Of a stretch of 64,000 bases of DNA, positions 9,026 through 17,195 are shown one piece after another; the stretch's first letter is position 1, and each line of letters opens with the position of its first letter. The notes beneath the pieces were generated by a model. That model saw only the letters and a program-made list of their open reading frames with translations. It was not told the DNA's origin and ran no database searches. Origin of the DNA: Streptomyces albiflavescens (GTDB lineage Bacteria; Actinomycetota; Actinomycetes; Streptomycetales; Streptomycetaceae); the NCBI RefSeq assembly GCF_014645835.1, contig NZ_BMMM01000001.1:1044834-1108833 (forward strand), read 5' to 3'. The position numbers and the translations under genes are program-made.

Positions 9026-10789
9026 ATGGAATCGACCCACGCCTACGACACCGACGTCCTTGTGGTCGGCAGCGGCCCCGCCGGCGGATCCGCCGCCCTG
9101 CTCCTGGCCACCTACGGAATTCGCACGCTGCTCGTCACCAAGTACGGCTGGCTGGCCAACACCCCCCGCGCGCACATCACCAACCAGCGCACCATGGAGG
9201 TGCTGCGCGACCTCGGTGTGGACGCCGAAGCCGCCGCGGCCGGCAGCCCCGCCGACCTCATGGGCGACACCGTCCTGTGCACCGCCCTGACCGGTGAGGA
9301 GATCGGCCGGATCCGCAGCTGGGGCACCGGCCCGCACACGGCCACCGAGTACGGTGCGGCCAGCCCCACGCAGATGATCGACCTGCCGCAGACGTACCTC
9401 GAACCGATCCTGGTCAAGAGCGCCGCCGCGCGCGGAGCCAAGGTCCGCTTCGACACCGAGTTCCTCGACCTGGAGCAGGACGCCGACGGTGTCACCGCTC
9501 GGCTCCGGGACCGGGTGCGCGGGGACGAGTTCACCGTGCGGGCCCGCTATGTGATCGGTGCGGACGGCAGTCGCAGCCGGGTGGCGGAGCAGATCGGACT
9601 GCCGATCGCCGGGCAGAGCGGCAAGGCCGGCAGCATGAACATCACGTTCAAGGCCGACCTGTCCCGGTATGTGGCCCACCGCCCGAGCGTTCTGTACTGG
9701 GTGCTGCGTCCGGGCGCCCACATGGGCGGCATCGGCATGGGCCTGGTGCGCATGGTGCGGCCGTGGAACGAGTGGCTGCTGGTGTGGGGGTACGACATCG
9801 ACCAGCCCCCGCCCCAGATGGACGAGGCGACGGCCCGGGACATCGTTCACGACCTCATCGGCGCCCGGGACATTCCCGTCGAGATCACATCGAGCTCGCT
9901 GTGGACGGTCAACCACAGCTACGCCACGACGTACTCGGCCGGGCGTGTCTTCTGCGCCGGAGACGCGGTGCACCGGCACCCGCCGTCCAACGGTCTCGGT
10001 TCCAACACCTCGATCCAGGACTCGTACAACCTGGCATGGAAGCTCGCCATGGTCATCCGTGGTCAGGCCGGGCCGGGCCTCCTGGACACCTACACCGCGG
10101 AGCGGGCACCGGTCGGCAAGCAGATCGTCGATCGCGCCAACCTGAGCCGCGATCAGTTCGGCCCGATCTTCCAGGCCCTGGGCCTCGACGGATACAGCGC
10201 GGACGACGACATCGCGAACGGCCTCGCCGCGTGCCGCAGCGAGACGGCCGACGGCAGCAAGCGGCGGCAGGCGCTGGAGGAAGCCATCCAGCTGAAGAAC
10301 TACGAGTTCAACGCCCACGGTGTCGAGATGAACCAGCGCTATGTGTCCTCCGCGGTCGTCCAGGACGCCGGCCCCGCCGAGGTGTGGACAGGGGACCCGG
10401 AGCTGAACCACCAGCCCACGACCCGCCCCGGTGCCAAACTGCCGCACGCCTGGCTCGTCGACAACGACGGCCACCGCCTGTCCACGCTGGACGTCGTCGG
10501 CAAGGGAACCTTCACGCTGGTGACCGGGCCGTCCGGCGGCGTGTGGGGGGCCGCCGCGGCCGCCTGCGAGTCCGCCCTGGGTGTTCCTCTCAAGTACGCG
10601 CGCATCGGCGGCGAGAACAGCCGCGACGCCTACGGCGAGTGGCGCCGGGTATCAGAGGTCGCCGAGGACGCCTGCCTGCTCGTCCGCCCGGACGGATACA
10701 TCGCCTGGCGGTCCTCCACGACGCCGGAGGACGAATCCGCGGCCGAGGCCGAACTGCTCGGCGCGCTGAGGACTGTGCTCCAGCGTTGA
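9026..10789 (+). CDS. FAD-dependent aromatic hydroxylase (TfdB/PheA-like)
   Basis: Flavoprotein monooxygenase of 587 aa using NAD(P)H and O2 to hydroxylate a phenolic ring. It has the FAD Rossmann motif GSGPAG at 15-20, a [18 protein letters not shown] block typical of the 2,4-dichlorophenol/phenol hydroxylase group, a DG motif (GADGSR) and the second FAD motif GDAVHRHPP, with the C-terminal thioredoxin-like domain after about 420. The ATG at 9026 follows AGGAGC 14 bp after the preceding stop, so it is co-transcribed. In this context it should deliver hydroxyquinol, for example from resorcinol or another dihydroxylated aromatic; the exact substrate is inference. Confidence 0.9.
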   Translation: MESTHAYDTDVLVVGSGPAGGSAALLLATYGIRTLLVTKYGWLANTPRAHITNQRTMEVLRDLGVDAEAAAAGSPADLMGDTVLCTALTGEEIGRIRSWGTGPHTATEYGAASPTQMIDLPQTYLEPILVKSAAARGAKVRFDTEFLDLEQDADGVTARLRDRVRGDEFTVRARYVIGADGSRSRVAEQIGLPIAGQSGKAGSMNITFKADLSRYVAHRPSVLYWVLRPGAHMGGIGMGLVRMVRPWNEWLLVWGYDIDQPPPQMDEATARDIVHDLIGARDIPVEITSSSLWTVNHSYATTYSAGRVFCAGDAVHRHPPSNGLGSNTSIQDSYNLAWKLAMVIRGQAGPGLLDTYTAERAPVGKQIVDRANLSRDQFGPIFQALGLDGYSADDDIANGLAACRSETADGSKRRQALEEAIQLKNYEFNAHGVEMNQRYVSSAVVQDAGPAEVWTGDPELNHQPTTRPGAKLPHAWLVDNDGHRLSTLDVVGKGTFTLVTGPSGGVWGAAAAACESALGVPLKYARIGGENSRDAYGEWRRVSEVAEDACLLVRPDGYIAWRSSTTPEDESAAEAELLGALRTVLQR

Positions 10790-10881
10790 CGGCGGGGCCC
10801 GGGCCCCCCACAGAACCACACGAAAAACCGAGGCAGACGCCGGTCCGGCGAGCTGCCCGAGCCGAACGGAGTGCAGTGCCC

Positions 10882-11664
10882 ATGGACAAGGTGGTTGCCA
10901 CCGCCGAGGAGGCGCTGGCCGGTGTCGAGGACGGAGCGTCGCTGGCCGTCGGCGGCTTCGGCCTCAGCGGTGTCCCCAACGTGCTGATCCAGGCGCTGTA
11001 CGCGACCGGCGCGAGCGGGCTGAGCGTGGTGTCGAACAACTGCGGTGTGGACGGCGGCGGCCTCGGCATCCTCCTCGCCGCGGGTCGTATCGCCCGTGTC
11101 ACCGGCTCATATGTCGGCGACAACAAGGAGTTCGCCCGCCAGTACCTCTCCGGGGAACTGCTGCTCGAGCTGACGCCGCAGGGCACGCTCGCCGAGCGCC
11201 TGCGTGCCGGCGGCTGCGGAGTCCCCGCCTTCTTCACCCCCGCCGGTGTCGGCACCCAGGTCGCCGAGGGCGGTCTACCCTGGCGCTACGCACCCGACGG
11301 CACCGTGGCAGTCGCCTCACCGCCCAAGGAAACACGCGAGTTCGACGGCCGGCGTTACGTGCTCGAACGCGGCATCACCACCGACTTCGCACTGGTCCGG
11401 GCCGCCAAGGGCGACCGCCACGGAAATCTCGTCTTCCACCGCTCGGCCCGGAACTTCAATCCGCTGGCCGCCATGGCCGGCCGCGTCACGGTCGCCGAAG
11501 TGGAGCACCTGGTCGAGCCCGGCGAGCTGGACCCGGACGAGATCCATCTCCCCGGCGTCTTCGTCCAGCGGGTGGTCGAACTGACGCCGGAGCAGGCCGC
11601 GGACAAGCAGATCGAACGGCGCACGATTTCCGCGCCTCCGACACGAGGGACGGTGCACCGCTGA
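10882..11664 (+). CDS. pcaI: 3-oxoadipate CoA-transferase, subunit A
   Basis: Alpha subunit (260 aa) of a family I CoA-transferase, with the [10 protein letters not shown] glycine-rich segment near residues 21-30. With the next gene it transfers CoA from succinyl-CoA to 3-oxoadipate. Sequence alone does not separate it from succinyl-CoA:acetoacetate transferase (ScoA); the assignment to 3-oxoadipate rests on its place between the hydroxyquinol enzymes and a thiolase. It starts at ATG 10882 after GGAG. Its stop overlaps the start of subunit B. Confidence 0.86.
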   Translation: MDKVVATAEEALAGVEDGASLAVGGFGLSGVPNVLIQALYATGASGLSVVSNNCGVDGGGLGILLAAGRIARVTGSYVGDNKEFARQYLSGELLLELTPQGTLAERLRAGGCGVPAFFTPAGVGTQVAEGGLPWRYAPDGTVAVASPPKETREFDGRRYVLERGITTDFALVRAAKGDRHGNLVFHRSARNFNPLAAMAGRVTVAEVEHLVEPGELDPDEIHLPGVFVQRVVELTPEQAADKQIERRTISAPPTRGTVHR

Positions 11665-12308
11665 TGACTTGGACCAGGGACGAGATGGCCGCACGAGCGG
11701 CGGCCGAAATCCGGGACGGCGACTACGTGAACCTCGGCATCGGACTGCCCACGCTGGTCCCCCAGCACATCCCCGAAGAGGTGCATGTGGTGCTCCAGTC
11801 GGAGAACGGTATCCTCGGTGTCGGCCCGTACCCGGCCGACGAGGACGTGGACCCGGACCTCGTCAACGCGGGCAAGGAGACGGTCACGGTGCTGCCGGGC
11901 GCGAGCTTCTTCGACTCGTCGTTGTCCTTCGGGATGATCCGAGGCGGTCACATCGATGCCGCGATCCTGGGAGCCATGCAGGTCTCCGCCGCCGGCGACC
12001 TCGCCAACTGGATGATCCCGGGCAAGATGGTCAAGGGCATGGGCGGCGCGATGGATCTCATCCACGGCGCCCGGCGGGTGATCGTCGTCATGGACCACTG
12101 CGCCAAGGACGGCAGCCCGAAGGTCGTAGAGGCATGCACCCTGCCCCTGACCGGCAAGGCATGCGTCGATCGCATCATCACCGACCTCGGTGTCCTGGAC
12201 GTCACCGAGGACGGTCTCGTCCTCGTCGAGACGGCTCCCGGCGTCAGCGCCGACGACATCGTCAGCCGTACCGCCGCGGGCGTACGCGTGCCCGACCCCG
12301 TCGGATGA
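11664..12308 (+). CDS. pcaJ: 3-oxoadipate CoA-transferase, subunit B
   Basis: Beta subunit (214 aa) with the catalytic glutamate in the SENGILGVG motif near residue 49. It pairs with the upstream alpha subunit; the ATG at 11664 shares its A with the TGA of subunit A (TGATG), ensuring equal synthesis. The cluster needs this activity to make 3-oxoadipyl-CoA for the downstream thiolase. A ScoB-type acetoacetate role remains possible. Confidence 0.87.
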   Translation: MTWTRDEMAARAAAEIRDGDYVNLGIGLPTLVPQHIPEEVHVVLQSENGILGVGPYPADEDVDPDLVNAGKETVTVLPGASFFDSSLSFGMIRGGHIDAAILGAMQVSAAGDLANWMIPGKMVKGMGGAMDLIHGARRVIVVMDHCAKDGSPKVVEACTLPLTGKACVDRIITDLGVLDVTEDGLVLVETAPGVSADDIVSRTAAGVRVPDPVG

Positions 12309-12423
12309 CCGCGGGTCGGCTCCCCCCGATCGCCCGCCGGCCGGGTTTCCCGGACAGCACCCCGGACCGGCGGGCCGACATCCCTCACCTTCCGCTTCTC
12401 CCTCGCCACCCCAAGGAGTCCCG

Positions 12424-13614
12424 ATGAACGAGCGCCTGCGGGACGTCTACGTCGTCGACGCCGTCCGTACACCGATCGGCCGCTACGGCGGCGCGCTGTC
12501 GTCAGTGCGCCCCGACGACCTCGCCGCCGGCGTGCTGCGCGGCCTGCTCGACCGCAGCCCCGCCCTCGACCCCGCCCTCGTCGGCGACGTGCTCTTCGGA
12601 AACGCCAACGGTGCCGGGGAGGAGAACCGCGATGTGGCCCGCATGGCCGTTCTCCTGGCCGGCCTGCCCGTCGCAGTCCCCGGAGCCACCGTCAACCGAC
12701 TGTGCGGCTCGGGTATGGAGGCCGTCATCCAGGCCGCCCGCGCGGTGGCGCTCGGCGATGCCTCCATCGCCGTCGCAGGCGGAGTGGAGTCCATGAGCCG
12801 CGCCCCCTGGGTCCTGCCCAAACCGGACCGGGCCTTCCCCGTCGGCAATCAGCAGCTGTACTCCACCACCCTGGGCTGGAGGATGGTCAACCCGCGCATG
12901 CCCGAGGAATGGACCATCCCGCTCGGCGAGAGCGCCGAGCTGATCGCCGACAAGTACCGAATCACCCGCGAGACGCAGGACGCCTTCGCGCTCGCCAGCC
13001 ACGAGAAGGCCTCGCGGGCGTGGAAGGACGGTGCGTACGACGCAGAGGTCGTCCCCGTCGACGGCGTTGACCTGCCCCGTGACGAGGGAATCCGGGACGA
13101 CACGTCCCTCGAGGCGCTGGCCCGCCTCAAGCCCGTCTTCCGCAAGGGCGGCACGGTCACGGCCGGCAACGCCTCGCCCCTCAACGACGGCGCGGCAGCC
13201 CTGCTGCTGGCCGACGAGGCCGGGCTGGCCGAGATCGGCCGTGAGCCGCTGGCCAGGATCCGGGCGAGCGCTGTGACCGGTATCGACCCGCAGTACTTCG
13301 GTCTCGGTCCGGTGGACGCCATCCGCAAGGCGCTGACGAAGGCCGGGCGCGACTTCCACGACCTGCACACCGTCGAGCTCAACGAGGCCTACGCCGCACA
13401 GGCGTTGGGCTGCCTCGCGGCCCTGCCCGACCTCGACCCCGGCCTTCTCAACCCGAGGGGCGGCGCGGTCGCCCTCGGGCATCCCCTCGGTGCCTCGGGC
13501 GCCCGCATCACCGGAGCAGTCGCCCACCAGCTCTCGGCGGCGGGGTCGGGCACGGGTCTGGCCGCGCTGTGCATCGGTGTCGGGCAGGGCATGGCCCTGA
13601 TCCTGGAACGCTGA
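12424..13614 (+). CDS. pcaF: 3-oxoadipyl-CoA thiolase
   Basis: Thiolase of 396 aa with all catalytic residues visible: nucleophile C94 (RLCGSGM), H353 (GHPLGASG) and C383 (CIGVGQG). It cleaves 3-oxoadipyl-CoA with CoA to succinyl-CoA and acetyl-CoA, the last step of the pathway in this cluster. The ATG at 12424 follows AAGGAG in a 115-bp spacer. Sequence alone would also allow acetoacetyl-CoA thiolase; context favours PcaF. A 17-bp stretch covering the last codons and stop (13599-13615) is repeated with one mismatch at 13625-13641. Confidence 0.88.
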   Translation: MNERLRDVYVVDAVRTPIGRYGGALSSVRPDDLAAGVLRGLLDRSPALDPALVGDVLFGNANGAGEENRDVARMAVLLAGLPVAVPGATVNRLCGSGMEAVIQAARAVALGDASIAVAGGVESMSRAPWVLPKPDRAFPVGNQQLYSTTLGWRMVNPRMPEEWTIPLGESAELIADKYRITRETQDAFALASHEKASRAWKDGAYDAEVVPVDGVDLPRDEGIRDDTSLEALARLKPVFRKGGTVTAGNASPLNDGAAALLLADEAGLAEIGREPLARIRASAVTGIDPQYFGLGPVDAIRKALTKAGRDFHDLHTVELNEAYAAQALGCLAALPDLDPGLLNPRGGAVALGHPLGASGARITGAVAHQLSAAGSGTGLAALCIGVGQGMALILER

Positions 13615-13648
13615 GTCACGCCCGGATCCCGGAACGCTGAGCGACCTC

Positions 13649-13680
13649 CGTTCCTCGGTGACCCTCGTCACCGAGGAACG
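13649..13680 (+). terminator. Strong hairpin terminator after pcaF
   Basis: A perfect 13-bp stem (CGTTCCTCGGTGA, 13649-13661) with a six-base loop and its complement at 13668-13680. It lies 35 bp past the pcaF stop and marks the end of the hydroxyquinol operon. There is no U-tract, as usual in Streptomyces. Confidence 0.85.
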
Positions 13681-13812
13681 CCGACGCCGACGCCGACGCC
13701 AACGCCAACGCCAACGCCAACGCCAACGCCAACGCCAACGCCAACGCCAACGCCAACGCCAACGCCAACGCCAACGCCAACGCCAACGCCAACGCCAACG
13801 CCAACGCCAACG
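13681..13812. repeat. Hexanucleotide tandem repeat, 22 units
   Basis: Three copies of CCGACG (13681-13698) followed by 19 uninterrupted copies of CCAACG (13699-13812). The array starts at the very base where the terminator stem ends. It keeps all frames open, producing artificial dipeptide ORFs on both strands, but no start or conserved flank suggests coding. Perfect identity over 114 bp points to recent slippage, so copy number is probably variable. Confidence 0.95.
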
Positions 13813-14166
13813 AGAGAATGTCGCAGGACACGCGGGACATCCCTGCGATCCCCCCACCGAACGCGTCTGCATCCGCAGGGAGTTGCACCCGAAATCCGCA
13901 GGGAGTCACACCCTCATAGCGGGCGGGTCTCCCGGAAAACGGATCAGGATGAGTGAGACGTGATCTTTCGCTGATCCCCGCATGGTCCTCGGCCTTCGGC
14001 CACGGCCGTTCCACAAGGGCGCCGACAGAGAAATCGGCCTCTCATTCCAGCGCGTGGAGAAGTGGTCGGATTACTGCCCAGGGCCAAGTGGTCGGACGGA
14101 TCCACGTTGCGGGAACGACGAACCGAAATTCCACGAGCCCGGCTTCGCGAATACGGGGATTCACCC
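13813..14166. other. Non-coding stretch downstream of the hexamer array
   Basis: I see no supported gene. The stretch contains a short direct repeat (ATCCGCAGGGAGT at about 13869 and 13891) and has lower GC and mixed codon signal compared with its surroundings. Confidence 0.4.
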
Positions 14167-14460
14167 TCAGCGACGGTGGCCCTCGTCCTGGCGATCCGAG
14201 TGCTCGCGGATGCTGTGGTGCACATCGTTCGAGACGTGCCGCTGACCGGAGTCGCCGGGGTGCACGAATGCCACCAGCTGATCCTTGATCCAGGGATCGA
14301 ACATCGCCAGCTGGCCTGCGACCCAGGGGTCGATGTGATCATGCGCACTCCGGTGCACATCGGTGTAGGCGGCCCGGGCGGGGATGTGTCCGTCGGCCGG
14401 AAGTGGGAGACGCCACCCGATCGACCCGAACCTGGATCGGCCGACGCGAGGACGCCACAC
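14167..14460 (-). CDS. Possible small protein, unknown function
   Basis: An open frame of about 97 codons ends at 14167. The last 80 codons use about 83 percent G or C at third positions and encode a hydrophilic, His/Asp-rich sequence with two DPW segments (HIDPWV and MFDPWI). I do not recognise a family. The start is uncertain: GTG at 14460 has a GGAG immediately adjacent, too close to be a normal ribosome site, and internal GTG codons exist. It may be a small real gene or the tail of a decayed one. Confidence 0.35.
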   Translation of the reverse strand: MWRPRVGRSRFGSIGWRLPLPADGHIPARAAYTDVHRSAHDHIDPWVAGQLAMFDPWIKDQLVAFVHPGDSGQRHVSNDVHHSIREHSDRQDEGHRR

Positions 14461-14611
14461 CTCCGATCGCCGATCAGTACCCTCGGCAGCCCGGAAGCCC
14501 GGAAGGCGGACATCCCGGTGCGCCGGGTCGCTCAGCCTCCAGGGAATGGCCACCCGCAGCACGATGTTGCTCCGCTCGACAGCACCCGCAGAGACTCCAA
14601 GGAGGCCGACC

Positions 14612-15019
14612 GTGTACAGCGACCCGGCAACGATCCGCAAGATCCTCACCGAGCTCGGCGACACCTGGGCAATCGTCGGCCTCTCGACGAACCAGCGGCG
14701 CGTGGCATACGGCGTTGCGGACGTCCTCCAGCGTTTCGGCAAACGCGTCGTTCCCGTCCACCCCAAGGCCGAGACGGTCCACGGTGAGAAGGGATACCCG
14801 ACCCTCTCCGCGATCCCCTTCGACGTGGACGTCGTCGATGTATTCGTGAACAGCGACCTCGCCGGCCCGGTCGCCGACGAAGCCGCCGCCATCGGCGCCA
14901 AGGCCGTTTGGTTCCAACTCGACGTCATCGACGAGGCCGCGTACGACCGGACCCGGGCATCCGGGCTCGACATGGTGATGGACCTCTGCCCGGCCATCGA
15001 GATCCCGCGGCTCGGCTGA
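14612..15019 (+). CDS. CoA-binding protein (YccU family)
   Basis: A 135-aa Rossmann-type CoA-binding domain protein. The AIVGLSTN loop near residue 20 and the KRVVPVHPKAETVHG block are typical of the CoA_binding_2 family. The function of the family is unclear; it lacks the ligase partner domain of succinyl-CoA synthetase. The GTG at 14612 is chosen because AAGGAGG lies six bases upstream; upstream in-frame codons up to 14384 lack family similarity. No operon partner is obvious. Confidence 0.85.
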   Translation: MYSDPATIRKILTELGDTWAIVGLSTNQRRVAYGVADVLQRFGKRVVPVHPKAETVHGEKGYPTLSAIPFDVDVVDVFVNSDLAGPVADEAAAIGAKAVWFQLDVIDEAAYDRTRASGLDMVMDLCPAIEIPRLG

Positions 15020-15057
15020 CCGGCTGCCGCCTCCGAGGTAAATACGGTTGACGTCCC

Positions 15058-15525
15058 GTGGGCGACACCGGTTTTCTGCACCTCGTGCCCATCCTTCGCA
15101 TCGAGCAGCCGGACGACGAAGCCCGTCTCAGGGACTGGCAGCACGTCCACAATGTGATCGTCCCGCCCGCCGCCATGTCGCTCGACGACGTGCGGGAGCG
15201 CGTCCGCCGCAACCACCTGGAGGTCGCGTATCTCGGCGACGTCCTGGTGGGCTGCACGACGGTGCGCCCGCCCACGAACGAGACCGCCACGGCCACGGTG
15301 ATCGCGCGCGTGCTCGCCGAGCACCGCGGGCAGGGCTTCGGCGAGGAGCTGTACGCACGCGGGCTGGAGCAGGCGCGCGAGCTGGGCGCCGAGGTGATCG
15401 AGACGGTCGTCCTGGCGGCCAACGAGGACGGTCTGCGGTTCGCGCAGAAGCGCGGGTTCGTCGAGATCGAGCGGTATGTGCTGCCGGGCGAGACCGCCGA
15501 GTGGATCGACCTGCGGCTGGCCTGA
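15058..15525 (+). CDS. GNAT-family N-acetyltransferase
   Basis: A 155-aa acetyl-CoA-dependent acetyltransferase. The acetyl-CoA pyrophosphate loop is the RGQGFG motif near residue 92 and is followed by a C-terminal NEDGLRFAQKRGF segment typical of the fold. Substrate unknown. The GTG start at 15058 lies 38 bp past the CoA-binding gene. The gene ends six bases before the converging alpha/beta hydrolase ends. Confidence 0.86.
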   Translation: MGDTGFLHLVPILRIEQPDDEARLRDWQHVHNVIVPPAAMSLDDVRERVRRNHLEVAYLGDVLVGCTTVRPPTNETATATVIARVLAEHRGQGFGEELYARGLEQARELGAEVIETVVLAANEDGLRFAQKRGFVEIERYVLPGETAEWIDLRLA

Positions 15526-15530
15526 GGCTG

Positions 15531-16379
15531 TCACTTCCCCCGGTCGAGGAAGTCGGCGACGGTCTCGCTGAAGCCGTCCGGATCGTCGAGCCACGGGAAG
15601 TGACCGGCGTCGGGCTGGACGGTCAGTTCGACCTGGGGGAAGAGTTCCGCGATGGCCGCGGCTACGCGCGGCAGCGGGCCGCTGTCCAGCGCGCCCGCGA
15701 GGAGCAACACCCGCGCGCCCCAGGCGGCGACGACCGCGCGGGCCTCGGCGGGACGGAAGGCACCGGAGGACGCGTACAGTTCGGCGGCCTCCTCATTGGT
15801 CTGCGCGGTGTCGGTCGCGGCATGCGCCTGGGCGACCGCGTCCCAACGGCCATAGAAGAAGGGGACGATGGCGTCCCAGTCGGCGTCGCTCACCGAACCG
15901 GCCCAGATGCGTTCGTAGGCCTCGTGGGCTGCCTCGAACCACGGCTCCGCCTTGCGCAGGGCGGCCGCCTCCCTGCGGTGCTCCTCGGTGAAGTCGACAC
16001 CGAGGGCGCGCGCACGGGCGGTGACCAGGGTGAGGGAGCGGACGCGCCGCGGGTACCCGGCCGCGTACAGGAGGGCCAGGTCGCCGCCCGCCGAGTGGGC
16101 GAGCAGATCGACGCGTTCCAGCCCTAGGTGCGCGCGGAGTGCCTCGACGTCGCCGACCTGCCGGTCGCAGCGGTATGTCACCGGATCGGCCGGGACGCCG
16201 GAGTCGCCGGTGCCCCGCAGGTCGAGCCTGATCAGCCGGCGGTGCCGTGACAGTCCACCGAGGTCACCGAGGTAGGCGGAGGCGCGCATCGGCCCACCGG
16301 GCAGGCAGAGCAGCGGCTCGCCCACCCCCGTGACGTGGTAGGCGAGTTGGGTCCCGTCGGGGGCGGAGAAGGTGCGCAT
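15531..16379 (-). CDS. Alpha/beta-hydrolase
   Basis: A 282-aa alpha/beta-hydrolase fold enzyme. The oxyanion segment LPGGPM is near residue 27, the nucleophile serine is in AHSAGG near residue 95, and the catalytic histidine is in DAGHFPW close to the C-terminus. It resembles proline-iminopeptidase-type hydrolases; substrate unknown. The start at 16379 has no ribosome site but a CAGGAT box six bases before the ATG, so the message may be leaderless. Confidence 0.87.
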   Translation of the reverse strand: MRTFSAPDGTQLAYHVTGVGEPLLCLPGGPMRASAYLGDLGGLSRHRRLIRLDLRGTGDSGVPADPVTYRCDRQVGDVEALRAHLGLERVDLLAHSAGGDLALLYAAGYPRRVRSLTLVTARARALGVDFTEEHRREAAALRKAEPWFEAAHEAYERIWAGSVSDADWDAIVPFFYGRWDAVAQAHAATDTAQTNEEAAELYASSGAFRPAEARAVVAAWGARVLLLAGALDSGPLPRVAAAIAELFPQVELTVQPDAGHFPWLDDPDGFSETVADFLDRGK

Positions 16380-16500
16380 GGGGCCATCCTGATGACCGTG
16401 TGACGATCACGGCAAGCGGTTTGCGCGGCGGGCGACGGGGCAGCCGCACACGTGCCCCACTGCGCCCTGTGGGGACTCCGTCCGATACGCCCGCACACAC

Positions 16501-16731
16501 ATGTTCACCTTTACTCCGGCATGCGTGGGCCTTGTTTCCGGTTCGCCGTGTGTACGCCACGCCGTCTTCGCCCTCGGTGTCCTGGGCCCGGCCCGGGTTG
16601 AGGCCACGCCCGACGGCGACGGCGGCAGCGACGCGCTGGGGTTCACCCGGGCCGGGCTCTGCCCGGACCCGAGCATCGTGGGCGCGGCGGCGAACCTGCT
16701 GGAGGCGGGTGAGGACGACACCGACGACTGA
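16501..16731 (+). CDS. Possible small hypothetical protein
   Basis: A 76-codon frame whose second half has Streptomyces-like codon use and ends in an acidic tail (EAGEDDTDD). The first 20 codons look less coding and no ribosome site precedes the ATG at 16501, so a later start is possible. No family recognised. It sits between the divergent hydrolase and the ArsR gene's 3' end. Confidence 0.35.
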   Translation: MFTFTPACVGLVSGSPCVRHAVFALGVLGPARVEATPDGDGGSDALGFTRAGLCPDPSIVGAAANLLEAGEDDTDD

Positions 16732-16773
16732 GCGGGGCGACGACCATGGGGGCGTACGGCCTCCTGGTCGCCC

Positions 16774-17133
16774 TCAGTCGTGGGTGGGCCGGTCGTTGAT
16801 CCGGTGGTCGGCGAGGCTCAGTGCCTCGTCGACCACCCGGCGCAGATGGCCGTCGCCGAGCGAGTAGATCACCCGGCGGCCCTCCTTCCGGGTGTTCACG
16901 AGCCCGGCGAGCCGGAGCCGGGCCAGATGCTGACTGACAGCGGGACGCGCGGCACCGCATGCCTCTGTGAGCGTGGTGACGTCGGCCTCGCCGCCGGTCA
17001 GGGCATGGAGCAGCGCGAGACGCGTGCGATCGCCGAGAAGAGCGAGGAGTTCGGCGGCAAGCGCGAACTGCTCCTCGCCGGGGGTGCGCGGGTGCGCATC
17101 ATGCGCAGGTGATAGGTGCATGCGTGCGCTCAT
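16774..17133 (-). CDS. ArsR-family metalloregulator
   Basis: Winged-helix repressor of about 119 aa; the recognition region TEACGAARPAVSQHLARLR and the wing GRRVIYSL are clear. The C-terminus DEALSLADHRIND carries Asp/His residues in the position of the alpha-5 metal site of SmtB/CzrA/NmtR sensors, suggesting zinc, nickel or cobalt sensing. It is divergent from a CDF metal transporter 63 bp away, which it probably represses. ATG at 17133 or 17121 are both possible starts; the palindrome at 17124-17139 would lie upstream of the latter. Confidence 0.88.
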   Translation of the reverse strand: MSARMHLSPAHDAHPRTPGEEQFALAAELLALLGDRTRLALLHALTGGEADVTTLTEACGAARPAVSQHLARLRLAGLVNTRKEGRRVIYSLGDGHLRRVVDEALSLADHRINDRPTHD

Positions 17134-17139
17134 ACGCAC
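17124..17139. promoter_or_regulatory. Candidate ArsR operator
   Basis: Inverted repeat GTGCG-N6-CGCAC in the divergent arsR/CDF control region, close to the ArsR start codon. Position and size fit an ArsR/SmtB-family operator; no experimental support can be read from sequence. Confidence 0.45.
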
Positions 17140-17195
17140 ATAATGGCCTTGTGGGCACCGACACGTCCACTCCCGCACGGCGGAAGGGGTCCCAC

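Noticed and set aside
12502..13872. Minus-strand frame beginning with a long Arg-Trp dipeptide run
   Set aside because: The run is the hexamer array read in one frame and the rest is antisense to pcaF.
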